Origin: Methylobacterium amylolyticum | GTDB lineage: Bacteria; Pseudomonadota; Alphaproteobacteria; Rhizobiales; Beijerinckiaceae | Assembly (NCBI RefSeq): GCF_030700245.1 | Contig: NZ_JAUYZI010000046.1 | Coordinates: forward strand, 1-47,882 | Direction of reading: 5' to 3' | DNA length: 47,882 nt | In this document: positions 8,376 through 15,660 of the stretch, in pieces | Layout of the letters: every line of letters starts with the position of its first letter | Position numbering within the stretch: position 1 is the stretch's first letter | The notes under the pieces: generated by a model | Seen by the model: only the letters and a program-made list of their open reading frames with translations | Told to the model about the DNA's origin: nothing | The model's database searches: none | Made by a program: the position numbers and the translations under genes

Positions 8376-9518
8376 GTGCTGACCGAGGGGCTCGCGCCCG
8401 GCACGGCATCGCTGCAGGCGGCTGGCGACGGGCGCATGGCGCTCGGCGGCCGCTGGACCGCGGACCAGGCCCCGGCCGTGGAGGCGGCGGCCGCGCGGCT
8501 GGCCGCGGCCGGCCGCGGCGCGGCGCTCGCCGTCGACATGGCCGGGATCGAGCGCCTCGACACGCTGGGCGCCTGGGTGCTGGAGCGGACCCGCGCAGAG
8601 ATCGAGGCGGCGGGCGGGCGGCTCGCCTATCTCGGCGCCGCCCCCGAGCACCGCACCCTGCTCGGCGAGGTGGCCGCGCGCGGCGCCGAGCCCGCCCCGG
8701 CCCGGCCGGGGCTCGGCCCGGTGATGGGCGCCCTCGACGGCGTCGGCCGCGCGACGGTGCGCGCCGGCCGGGAATGCGTGGAGGGGATCGCGGTGCTCGG
8801 CGAGGTGATCGCCGCCTGCGGCCGGGTGCTCGCGCGTCCCGGCAGCTTCCGCGGCACCGCGCTGGTCAACCAGATCGAGCAGGTGGCGCTCAACGGCGCG
8901 CCGATCATCGTGCTGATCTCGTTCCTCGTCGGCGGCATCGTCGCCCAGCAGGGCATCTTCCAGCTCCAGCGCTTCGGCGCGCAGACCTTCGTCGTCAACC
9001 TGATCGGCCTGCTGATCCTGCGCGAGCTCGGCGTGCTGCTCACCTCGATCATGGTCGCGGGCCGCTCCGGCTCGGCGATCACCGCCGAGATCGGCTCGAT
9101 GCGCATGCGCGAGGAGGTCGACGCCCTGCGCGTGATGGGCCTCGACCCGATCGAGATCCTGATCGTGCCCCGGGTCCTGGCGCTGATGATCGGCCTGCCG
9201 ATGCTCACGCTGATCGGCGACCTCGCCGCGCTGACCGGCGGCGGCCTGACCGCCATGCTCTACGGCGGGCTGACGCTGGACCAGTTCCTCGCCCGCCTCC
9301 AGGCGGCGGTCGGCGTCCACCACATCCTCGTCGGCCTCATCAAGGCGCCGTTCATGGCGCTGATCATCGGGGTCATCGCGACCGTCGAGGGCTTCGCCGT
9401 CGAGGGCTCGGCCGAGTCGCTCGGCCGCCACGTCACCGCCTCAGTCGTGAAGTCCATCTTCATGGTCATCGTCCTCGACGGCCTGTTCGCGGTGTTCTTC
9501 GCCGCCATCGACTTCTGA
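8376..9518 (+). CDS. mlaE: MlaE-family ABC permease with N-terminal STAS-like domain
   Basis: A 380-residue protein. Residues 1-110 resemble a STAS domain (LAVDMAGIERLDTLGAWVLERTR), a feature of alphaproteobacterial MlaE homologues. Residues ~165-380 are the MlaE permease, with VAQQGIFQLQRFGA, RELGVLLTSIMVAGRSGSAITAEIGSM and FMALIIGVIATVEGF. The GTG start at 8376 has GAAGGAG upstream. With the following ATPase and MCE-domain genes it forms a transporter moving phospholipids between inner and outer membrane; the direction is not evident from sequence. Confidence 0.92.
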   Translation: MLTEGLAPGTASLQAAGDGRMALGGRWTADQAPAVEAAAARLAAAGRGAALAVDMAGIERLDTLGAWVLERTRAEIEAAGGRLAYLGAAPEHRTLLGEVAARGAEPAPARPGLGPVMGALDGVGRATVRAGRECVEGIAVLGEVIAACGRVLARPGSFRGTALVNQIEQVALNGAPIIVLISFLVGGIVAQQGIFQLQRFGAQTFVVNLIGLLILRELGVLLTSIMVAGRSGSAITAEIGSMRMREEVDALRVMGLDPIEILIVPRVLALMIGLPMLTLIGDLAALTGGGLTAMLYGGLTLDQFLARLQAAVGVHHILVGLIKAPFMALIIGVIATVEGFAVEGSAESLGRHVTASVVKSIFMVIVLDGLFAVFFAAIDF

Positions 9519-9526
9519 GTCTCTTT

Positions 9527-10339
9527 GTGACGTCTCCCGCCCTCCCGGACGCCCGCGCCCCCGAGCCCCGAACCATCATCCGGGTGCGCGACCTCGTCGT
9601 GGGTTTTCGCGACCGGGACGTGCTGAAGGGGCTGAGCCTCGACATCCGCGCCGGCGAGATCCTGGGCTTCGTCGGGCCCTCGGGGCAGGGCAAGTCGGTG
9701 CTGACCCGCACCATCCTCGGGCTCAACCCGAAGCGCTCGGGCACGATCGAGGTGTTCGGCCGCGACATGGACGGGCTCACCTACGCCGAGCGGCGGCGGG
9801 TGGAGCAGCGCTGGGGGGTGCTGTTCCAGCAGGGCGCCCTGTTCTCGGCGCTCACCGTCAAGCAGAACATCCAGGTGCCGATGCGCGAGCATCTCGACCT
9901 GTCCGAGCGCCTGCTCGACGAGTTCGCGAGGCTCAAGATCGAGATGGTCGGCCTGAAGCCGGACGCGGCCGACAAGCTGCCCTCGGAGCTGTCGGGCGGC
10001 ATGATCAAGCGCGCCGCGCTGGCCCGGTCCCTCGCCTTGGATCCCGAGATCCTGTTCCTCGACGAGCCGACCTCGGGCCTCGACCCGATCGGCGCGGGCG
10101 AGTTCGACGACCTCGTCTCGACGCTGAAGGAGACGCTGGGCCTGACCGTGTTCATGGTCACCCACGACCTCGACAGCCTCTACACCGCCTGCGACCGCAT
10201 CGCGGCGCTCGGCGACGGCCAGATCATCGCCGCCGGCACGATCGACGAGATGCTGGCGAGCGACCATCCCTGGCTGCGCTCCTACTTCCACGGCAAGCGC
10301 GCCCGCGCCGTCGTGGCGGGAGCGCCCGCCCATGCCTGA
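9527..10339 (+). CDS. mlaF: ABC transporter ATP-binding protein, MlaF type
   Basis: A 270-residue ATPase. The Walker A GPSGQGKS lies at residues 50-57 (Gln in place of the usual Ala/Cys), the signature is LSGGMIKRAALARS, Walker B is ILFLDEPTSGLDP and the switch His is in VTHD. MlaF-type proteins typically have GGMxKR instead of GGQQQR, as here. The start is GTG at 9527, 8 nt after the mlaE stop; an overlong reading frame upstream is only the shadow of mlaE. It energises the MlaE permease. Confidence 0.93.
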   Translation: MTSPALPDARAPEPRTIIRVRDLVVGFRDRDVLKGLSLDIRAGEILGFVGPSGQGKSVLTRTILGLNPKRSGTIEVFGRDMDGLTYAERRRVEQRWGVLFQQGALFSALTVKQNIQVPMREHLDLSERLLDEFARLKIEMVGLKPDAADKLPSELSGGMIKRAALARSLALDPEILFLDEPTSGLDPIGAGEFDDLVSTLKETLGLTVFMVTHDLDSLYTACDRIAALGDGQIIAAGTIDEMLASDHPWLRSYFHGKRARAVVAGAPAHA

Positions 10340-10362
10340 CATCGAGATCCGGGTCTGACCCC

Positions 10363-11445
10363 ATGGAAACCCGCGCGAACTACGCCCTGATCGGGGCCTT
10401 CACCCTCGCCGTGATCGTGGCGGGCTTCGGCTTCGTGCTGTGGCTCTCCGGCGGCTCGTCGCGGCAGGTGGCGCAGGCCGTGCGGGTCGTGTTCTCCGGC
10501 TCGGTCGGAGGCCTGTCGCGCGGCTCCAGCGTCAACTTCAACGGCATCAAGGTCGGCGAGGTCACCGACATCCACCTCGCGCCGCAGGATCCGCGCCGGG
10601 TGATCGCGCAGATCAAGGTCGAGCCCTCGACGCCCCTGCGGGCCGACACCCGCGCCCGGCTCGACTCGGCGATGCTGACCGGCGTCTCGGTGATCTCGCT
10701 CTCGGGCGGCAACGCCGACGCGCCGGTGCTGACGCCGGGCGCCAACGGCGAGCCGCCGACCATCTTCGCGGATTCCTCCGACATCCAGGACATGATGGCG
10801 CTCGCCCGCCAGGTGGCGCAGCGCGCCGACGAGATGCTCGCCCGCCTCGACCGGATCGTGGCCGGCAACGAGGGCGCCATCAACCGCTCGCTCGCCAACG
10901 TCGAGGCCTTCTCCAAGACGCTCGCCGACGCCGGCCCCAACATCGCGACCCTCGTGAAGGCGGTGGACGGGGCCAAGCTTGGCCGCGTGATCGACAACGC
11001 CGACCGCTTCTCGGCGGCCCTGTCCTCCGCCTCCCCCGACGTCGAGGCGGCGATCCGCGACGCCCGGGCGCTCGCGGCCAAGCTCAACGCCTCCGCCGAC
11101 AAGATCGACGGCGTGCTGAGCGGCGCCCAGAGCTTCCTCGGCTCGGCCTCGGGCAAGGAGGGGACGAGCACCTTCACCGAGATCCGCGAGGCGGCGATGT
11201 CGGTGCGCGACGCCGGCAAGGCGTTCCGCGTCATGTCGGAGAACCTCGACAAGCGCACCGCGATCATCACCGCCAATTTCGGCAAGCTCTCGGGCAGCGG
11301 CCGGCGGGAGGTCGAGGCCCTGTCGGGCGACGGCCAGCGCACCCTCAACACCCTGAACCGCACCGTGCGCAACCTGGAGCGCGACCCCTCCCAGGTGATC
11401 TTCGGCGGCAAGCCGTCGTTGCCCGAATACAACGGTGGCCGCTGA
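10363..11445 (+). CDS. mlaD: MlaD-family MCE-domain protein
   Basis: A 360-residue protein with one N-terminal transmembrane helix (about residues 8-28) and a single MCE domain (about 38-120) including GSVGGLSRGSSVNFNGIKVGEV. A long, mainly helical C-terminal region with heptad-like stretches follows (residues ~140-345). It is longer than E. coli MlaD (183 residues), as usual in alphaproteobacteria. The helical part probably forms the periplasmic tunnel or needle through which lipid passes. ATG at 10363, 23 nt after mlaF. Confidence 0.92.
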   Translation: METRANYALIGAFTLAVIVAGFGFVLWLSGGSSRQVAQAVRVVFSGSVGGLSRGSSVNFNGIKVGEVTDIHLAPQDPRRVIAQIKVEPSTPLRADTRARLDSAMLTGVSVISLSGGNADAPVLTPGANGEPPTIFADSSDIQDMMALARQVAQRADEMLARLDRIVAGNEGAINRSLANVEAFSKTLADAGPNIATLVKAVDGAKLGRVIDNADRFSAALSSASPDVEAAIRDARALAAKLNASADKIDGVLSGAQSFLGSASGKEGTSTFTEIREAAMSVRDAGKAFRVMSENLDKRTAIITANFGKLSGSGRREVEALSGDGQRTLNTLNRTVRNLERDPSQVIFGGKPSLPEYNGGR

Positions 11446-11528
11446 AACGCGGCCCCGGCGGCCCGATGTGCTGCGGCACACGGCACGGCGTGAAGGAAAT
11501 CGGGGTTACTGCGGCAGAGCTTGCACAG

Positions 11529-11554
11529 CCCCGCCGCCCGTCGGCGGGGTCTTT
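11529..11554 (+). terminator. Terminator-like hairpin between mlaD and the lipoprotein gene
   Basis: CCCCGCCG at 11529-11536 pairs with CGGCGGGG at 11542-11549 around a 5-nt loop, followed by TCTTTCC. It is 83 nt after mlaD and 12 nt before the lipoprotein start, so it may attenuate rather than end transcription into the lipoprotein gene. Confidence 0.5.
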
Positions 11555-11566
11555 CCGGTCGCCCGC

Positions 11567-12145
11567 ATGATCCGCTTCCCGCACGTCCCTGCCGCGCTCC
11601 TGCTGGCCGCCGCCCTCGGCGGCTGCGGCGGCGCCGCGCCCCTCACCTTCGACCTCGCGGCCCTGCCGCCGGCCGGCCGGCCCGTCGCGGCCGGCCGCTC
11701 GGTCGTGGTCTCGGAGCCGGTGGGCATCCAGCCCTTCGAGGCGGACCGGATCATCGTGCGCGAGCCCGGCGGCGCCCTCTCCTTCCTGGGCGGCGGCCAG
11801 TGGGCCGACCGGCTGCCGCGGCTGATCCAGACCCGGATCATCCAGAGCCTGGAGAATGCCGGGCGGCTGCGCTCGGTCAGCCGCCCCGGCGACAAGGTGG
11901 CCGCCGAGTACCAGCTCATCAGCGAGATCCGCGCCTTCGACATCCAGGCGGCCACCGGCGAGGCGGTGGTCGACCTCTCGGTCAAGCTCGTGGCCGACGG
12001 CACCGGCCGCGTCGCCGCCGCGCGGATCTTCACCGCCCGCGTGCCGGTGGCCAAGATCGACGCCGGCAACGGCGCCCGGGCGCTCGACCAGGCGCTTGTG
12101 GTGGTGCTCGCCGACATCGTCCGCTGGGTGAGCACGGGGCGGTAG
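11567..12145 (+). CDS. ABC-type transport auxiliary lipoprotein (PqiC/LptE-like partner of Mla)
   Basis: A 192-residue protein with a lipoprotein signal peptide ending in the lipobox LGGC at residues 17-20. The mature part contains VSEPVGIQPFEADRIIVREPG and LPRLIQTRIIQSLENAG, typical of the auxiliary component family (PqiC-like, DUF330) that accompanies MCE transporters. The ATG at 11567 is chosen because it places the signal peptide at the N-terminus. It likely sits in the outer membrane as the periplasmic docking partner of the MlaEFD system. Confidence 0.85.
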   Translation: MIRFPHVPAALLLAAALGGCGGAAPLTFDLAALPPAGRPVAAGRSVVVSEPVGIQPFEADRIIVREPGGALSFLGGGQWADRLPRLIQTRIIQSLENAGRLRSVSRPGDKVAAEYQLISEIRAFDIQAATGEAVVDLSVKLVADGTGRVAAARIFTARVPVAKIDAGNGARALDQALVVVLADIVRWVSTGR

Positions 12146-12199
12146 CATCGCGGGGCTCGGACACGCGGTCGCCGCCTCCGAACCGGGCCCCGGAACCCT

Positions 12200-12514
12200 C
12201 TACCCTGCGCCGGCCGTGCTGCGCAGCGTCCGGTCGGGCGAGGGTTGGCCCGCCTCATCGGCCCGGTAGACGCTCAGGACGATGATCCGTTCGGGCTGCG
12301 CGGGATCGATCGTCACGACGGCTCGCATCTCGCCGGCGCGGACGATGAAGGTTTCCTCCTCGCGTCCCAGCCGGACGGCGTTCTCGGGATTCGTCAGCGT
12401 GCCGGGCTGCTGCGCCACCCGCTCGACGATGGCCAGGAGGCGGTTCACGTCCGTCTCGGTGATGTCCCGCCCGCGCATGCGCTCGACGGCGGACTGGGTG
12501 AAGACGGCGTTCAC
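12200..12514 (-). CDS. Small RelE/ParE- or DUF4258-like protein, possible toxin
   Basis: A 104-residue protein starting at a GTG that overlaps the stop of the upstream gene (GTGA), so translation is coupled. The body reads like a RelE/ParE-type fold: a helical start (FTQSAVERMRGRDITETDVN), then strands VRLGREEETFIVRAG, EMRAVVTID and RIIVLSVYRAD. DUF4258 proteins look similar. The last ~18 residues are probably disordered. The partner gene 12511-12948 encodes a membrane protein whose tail resembles an antitoxin. Toxin activity is inference from fold-like patterns and gene order only. Confidence 0.6.
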   Translation of the reverse strand: MNAVFTQSAVERMRGRDITETDVNRLLAIVERVAQQPGTLTNPENAVRLGREEETFIVRAGEMRAVVTIDPAQPERIIVLSVYRADEAGQPSPDRTLRSTAGAG

Positions 12515-12948
12515 GACTGGCGATCTCCTGTCCCGGGCCCGAACATGCGTCTGACGTCGTCGAGCGTGCGCAGCTTCCCGTCCTCGATGTCGCGTTTGGC
12601 GGCCTCGATCATCGGGCCGATCAACTCCCGAAGGGCGATGCCCAGCACGTCCGTCTCGCTGAGGGCCCGACGGATCCGTCCTTCGTGGCGGGCCGCGCCC
12701 CAGCCGTAGAGCCCCATCAGCAGCAGGACGACCAGAAGGAGCCAGAACGACAGGCTGCGCGGCGTGGCCGTCCAATCGAGACCCTGCACTCCATCGACCG
12801 TCTTCGTGATCTCGAAGATGTAGGCGCCCGAGAGAATGTTGCCAAGCAAGCCGAACAGCCCGAGGCCGACGGCCTTCATCAGGGGATGGTCGAACAGCAG
12901 TCGCCCGATGCGCTCCATCGGATAGGTCCCGATTCCCACCCGTACCAT
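12511..12948 (-). CDS. Two-helix membrane protein with antitoxin-like C-terminal tail
   Basis: A 145-residue protein starting at ATG 12948. Hydrophobic segments at about residues 24-46 and 66-85 are predicted transmembrane helices, separated by ~20 polar residues. The C-terminal ~55 residues are soluble and charged and end with IEAAKRDIEDGKLRTLDDVRRMFG. That resembles the ribbon-helix-helix/Phd-type antitoxin pattern of an acidic helix, Gly, then S/T-x-(D/E)-(D/E)-V-xx-hydrophobic. It is translationally coupled to the RelE-like gene. No known family is recognised for the whole protein; I infer a membrane-tethered regulator or antitoxin. Confidence 0.6.
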   Translation of the reverse strand: MVRVGIGTYPMERIGRLLFDHPLMKAVGLGLFGLLGNILSGAYIFEITKTVDGVQGLDWTATPRSLSFWLLLVVLLLMGLYGWGAARHEGRIRRALSETDVLGIALRELIGPMIEAAKRDIEDGKLRTLDDVRRMFGPGTGDRQS

Positions 12949-13044
12949 GTGGCACGGTGGACAGGTCGGCGATAGCCGTCCCGCCTCATCGAGGACCGCG
13001 CGGCCGCTCTTGCCAAGCTCGGCCTCCCTTCGCTACAGACGGAT

Positions 13045-13121
13045 CCGCATCAAGAGTTGGGCCGACGCCCGACGCCAACCTGCCGTTCCGGGCAAGGTGG
13101 CGCTCCGCGAGGAGGATGTGG
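13045..13121 (+). promoter_or_regulatory. Probable SAM riboswitch (SAM-I/IV-like) upstream of metA
   Basis: The leader folds by eye into a four-way junction. P1 pairs 13045-13051 (CCGCATC) with 13115-13121 (GATGTGG, one G-U). Hairpin 13059-13070 has a 4-bp stem. Hairpin 13074-13101 pairs GCC-ACC-TGCC with GGCA-GGT-GGC. Hairpin 13103-13114 has a GCGA (GNRA) loop. Right after P1 comes ATCAAGAG, the conserved 5' element of SAM-I aptamers. An alternative pairing, 13042-13047 with 13139-13144, shares bases with P1 and could be the switch. It lies 64 nt before the start of a methionine biosynthesis gene. Confidence 0.65.
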
Positions 13122-13184
13122 CCGAGCCGGCAACCCAACGGATCAAGCCACGCGCGTCGGGCCCGGACGAGGGACCCGCGCGCC

Positions 13185-14114
13185 GTGCCGATCAAGATAC
13201 CCGACGATCTCCCCGCCAGCCGGGTCCTCGAAGCCGAGGGCGTGGCGGTGATGCGCGAGACCGACGCCGTGCGCCAGGACATCCGGCCGCTGCGGATCGG
13301 CCTGCTCAACCTCATGCCCAACAAGATCGACACCGAGACGCAGCTCGCCCGCCTGCTCGGCGCGACCCCGCTCCAGGTCGAGCTGACCCTGGTGCGGATG
13401 ACCGACCACGTCGCCCGCAACGCCTCCGCCGACCACATGGCGGCGTTCTACAGGCCGTGGAGCGCCGTGCGGGACGAGCGGTTCGACGGGTTCATCGTCA
13501 CGGGGGCGCCGGTGGAGCGGCTGCCGTTCGAGGCGGTGGGCTACTGGCCGGAGCTGCGCCGGGTGTTCGACTGGACGCGCTCGCACGTCCACGCCTGCCT
13601 CGCGATCTGCTGGGCGGCGCAGGCGGCGCTCCACCACTTCCACGGCGTCCCGAAGCGGACCCTGCCGCGCAAGGCGTTCGGCGTCTTTCCCCACCGCAAC
13701 CTCGCCCCGGCCTCGCCCTACCTGCGGGGCGTCTCGGACGACTTTCCCGTCCCCGTCTCCCGCTGGACCGAGGTGCGGCGTGAGGACATCCCGGCGGGCC
13801 GCGGCCTGTCGGTGCTGGCCGAGAGCGCGGAGACCGGCCTGTGCCTGCTGAGCGAGCCGGAGCACCGCGCGCTCTACATGTTCAACCACCTCGAATACGA
13901 CACGGCGACGCTCGCCGCCGAGCACGCGCGCGACGCCGACGGCCCGGCGCCCGCGCACTACTTCCCCGACGACGACCCGTCCCGGCCGGCGGAGAACCGC
14001 TGGCGCAGCCACGCCCACTTGCTGTTCGGGAACTGGATCGCCGAGATCTACCGGACGGCGCCGTTCGACCCGGCACGGATCGGGGCCGCTACTCCATCAC
14101 CGCGGCCTTCATGA
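13185..14114 (+). CDS. metA: MetA-type homoserine O-acyltransferase, probably acetyl-CoA specific
   Basis: A 309-residue enzyme, the same length as E. coli MetA, acylating L-homoserine in methionine synthesis. Chosen start is GTG 13185, giving the family N-terminus PIKIPDDLPA; the frame runs open further upstream only through the leader RNA. Catalytic residues align by number: Cys142 (CLAICWAAQ), His235 and Glu237 (NHLEYD). Residue 111 is Glu (GAPVERLPF); in this family Glu111 goes with acetyl-CoA use and Gly with succinyl-CoA use, so homoserine O-acetyltransferase activity is expected. The last 26 nt overlap the convergent regulator gene. Confidence 0.93.
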   Translation: MPIKIPDDLPASRVLEAEGVAVMRETDAVRQDIRPLRIGLLNLMPNKIDTETQLARLLGATPLQVELTLVRMTDHVARNASADHMAAFYRPWSAVRDERFDGFIVTGAPVERLPFEAVGYWPELRRVFDWTRSHVHACLAICWAAQAALHHFHGVPKRTLPRKAFGVFPHRNLAPASPYLRGVSDDFPVPVSRWTEVRREDIPAGRGLSVLAESAETGLCLLSEPEHRALYMFNHLEYDTATLAAEHARDADGPAPAHYFPDDDPSRPAENRWRSHAHLLFGNWIAEIYRTAPFDPARIGAATPSPRPS

Positions 14115-14715
14115 TCACCACCATGGTCGCCCGCCCCGGCCCCTCCGTGCAGCGCACGAGGTGGGGCCGGTCGCAGCGGTAGCGGAGCGTCTCGCCGGCC
14201 CGGGCGCGCTGCACGGCGCCGCCGATCTCGACCTCGAAGGCGCCCTCGGTGACCGACAGCGACTCCACCGAGCCGCGCTGGTGGGGATCGGAATCGAGCA
14301 CCCCGCCGAGGTCGGCCGAGACCGCGTACCATTGCAGCCACTCGATGGTCTTGACCCAGCCGATGATCGCCAGCCGCACCCGGCCGTCCTCGGAGACGAG
14401 GATCGGCGTGTCGGAGCGCGACGCCTTCTCGATGAACGGCTCCTCGTCGCCCGCCGCCAGCACCCGCTCGATCGACACGTCGAGCGCCTGCGACAGCCGC
14501 CAGATCGTCGCCAGCGTCGGGTTGGTCTCGTTGCGCTCGATCTGGCTGATGATCGACTTGGCCACCCCCGATTGCTCGGCGAGTTCCGACAAGGAGAGGT
14601 TGTAGGCCTTGCGCAGCCGCTGGATCGTCTTGCCGAGCTGGCCCGAGAGCGCCTGCGCCCCCGTCAGCAGGTCCCGCGCCCGGCCCCGCTCCAACCGTTC
14701 CGCCTGATCCTGCAT
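14089..14715 (-). CDS. XRE-family regulator with C-terminal cupin domain
   Basis: A 208-residue protein with a helix-turn-helix at about residues 28-82 (KTIQRLRKAYNLSLSELAEQ, then GVAKSIISQIERNETNPTLAT). The cupin sensor domain is at ~120-205 (SVESLSVTEGAFEVEIGGAV, ending in RCTEGPGRATMVVIM). The frame extends upstream to 14778, but ATG 14715 is preferred because it leaves the inverted repeat 14734-14757 as an operator in front of the gene. Relatives in this class (PuuR-like, SutR-like) respond to small metabolites; the ligand here is unknown. Its 3' end overlaps metA tail to tail. Confidence 0.85.
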   Translation of the reverse strand: MQDQAERLERGRARDLLTGAQALSGQLGKTIQRLRKAYNLSLSELAEQSGVAKSIISQIERNETNPTLATIWRLSQALDVSIERVLAAGDEEPFIEKASRSDTPILVSEDGRVRLAIIGWVKTIEWLQWYAVSADLGGVLDSDPHQRGSVESLSVTEGAFEVEIGGAVQRARAGETLRYRCDRPHLVRCTEGPGRATMVVIMKAAVME

Positions 14716-14733
14716 CGCACCCGGAGCCCGCCG

Positions 14734-14757
14734 GATCGTTCCGTTATCCGAACGATC
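14734..14757 (-). promoter_or_regulatory. Probable autoregulatory operator of the XRE/cupin regulator
   Basis: GATCGTTC (14734-14741) and GAACGATC (14750-14757) are perfect inverted repeats with an 8-bp spacer, 18 bp before the chosen ATG. On the minus strand the spacer contains GGATAACG, which could serve as a -10 with TTGATA upstream as the -35. Dimeric XRE regulators usually bind such dyads. Confidence 0.6.
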
Positions 14758-14838
14758 GTACGCTTCTATCAAACGCAAGTGGGCCCCCGGCGCAAGCCGC
14801 GCCGCGGCGGCGAGCTCCGGACGCCCGCGCGAAAGGCG

Positions 14839-15660
14839 TCAGGACCACTGGGCGTGGAAGTGGTGCACCGGGCCGTGGCCGGCCCCGATCGCCAGCCTGT
14901 CGGCGGCCCCGATCGCCGCGGTGAGGTAGGCCTTGGCCTCCGCCACCGCCTCCGCGAGCCCGAGCCCCCGGGCGAGCCCGGCCGCCACCGCCGCCGACAG
15001 GGTGCAGCCGGTGCCGTGGGTGTTGCGCGTCGCCACCCGCGCGGCCGCGTAGGTCCGGGATGTCCCGTCCGCCAGGACCAGGATGTCGGTGCTCTCGGGA
15101 CCCGTGCCGTGGCCGCCCTTGACCAGCACGGCGCGGGCGCCCCCCGCCGCGAGCCGCCGCGCCTGATCCGCCGCCGCGCCGGGATCCCCGGCCACGCCCT
15201 CGCCGAGCAGCACCGCCGCCTCGGGCAGGTTCGGGGTGATCAGGTCGGCCCGCGGCAGCAGCCGCTCCCGCAGCCGCGCCACCGCCTCCTCGGCGATCAG
15301 CCGGTCGCCGCTGGTGGCAACCATCACCGGGTCGAGCACCACCGGGATCTTGTCCGCATGCCGTTCCAGGCCCTCGGCGACCGCGTCGATCACCTCCGGC
15401 CGCGACAGCATGCCGATCTTCACCGCCGAGACGGCGAGGTCGGAGAACACGCTGTCGATCTGCCGCGCGACGAAGTCCGCCGGCACGTCGTGGATCGCCT
15501 GGACGCCGCGGGTGTTCTGGGCGGTGAGCGCGGTGAGCACGCTCGCCCCGTAGACGCCGAGCGCCGAGAAGGTCTTCAGGTCGGCCTGGATCCCGGCGCC
15601 GCCGCCGGAATCGGAGCCGGCGATCGTCACCGCGATCGGCGTTTTTTTCGGACTCGTCAT
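14839..15660 (-). CDS. thiD: Hydroxymethylpyrimidine/phosphomethylpyrimidine kinase
   Basis: A 273-residue ribokinase-family enzyme that phosphorylates HMP to HMP-P and HMP-PP in thiamine synthesis. The N-terminal substrate loop IAGSDSGGGAGIQADLKTF, the conserved PVVLDPVMVATSGDRL and the anion hole NTHGTGCT with Cys219 are all present. Start at ATG 15660, which overlaps the thiE stop codon (ATGA), so thiE and thiD are translationally coupled. No TPP riboswitch motif was found ahead of the pair. Confidence 0.95.
   Translation of the reverse strand: MTSPKKTPIAVTIAGSDSGGGAGIQADLKTFSALGVYGASVLTALTAQNTRGVQAIHDVPADFVARQIDSVFSDLAVSAVKIGMLSRPEVIDAVAEGLERHADKIPVVLDPVMVATSGDRLIAEEAVARLRERLLPRADLITPNLPEAAVLLGEGVAGDPGAAADQARRLAAGGARAVLVKGGHGTGPESTDILVLADGTSRTYAAARVATRNTHGTGCTLSAAVAAGLARGLGLAEAVAEAKAYLTAAIGAADRLAIGAGHGPVHHFHAQWS

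Noticed and set aside
14716..14778. N-terminal extension of the XRE/cupin regulator to ATG 14778
   Set aside because: It contains a perfect operator-like dyad and promoter-like elements, and the added residues have no family similarity.
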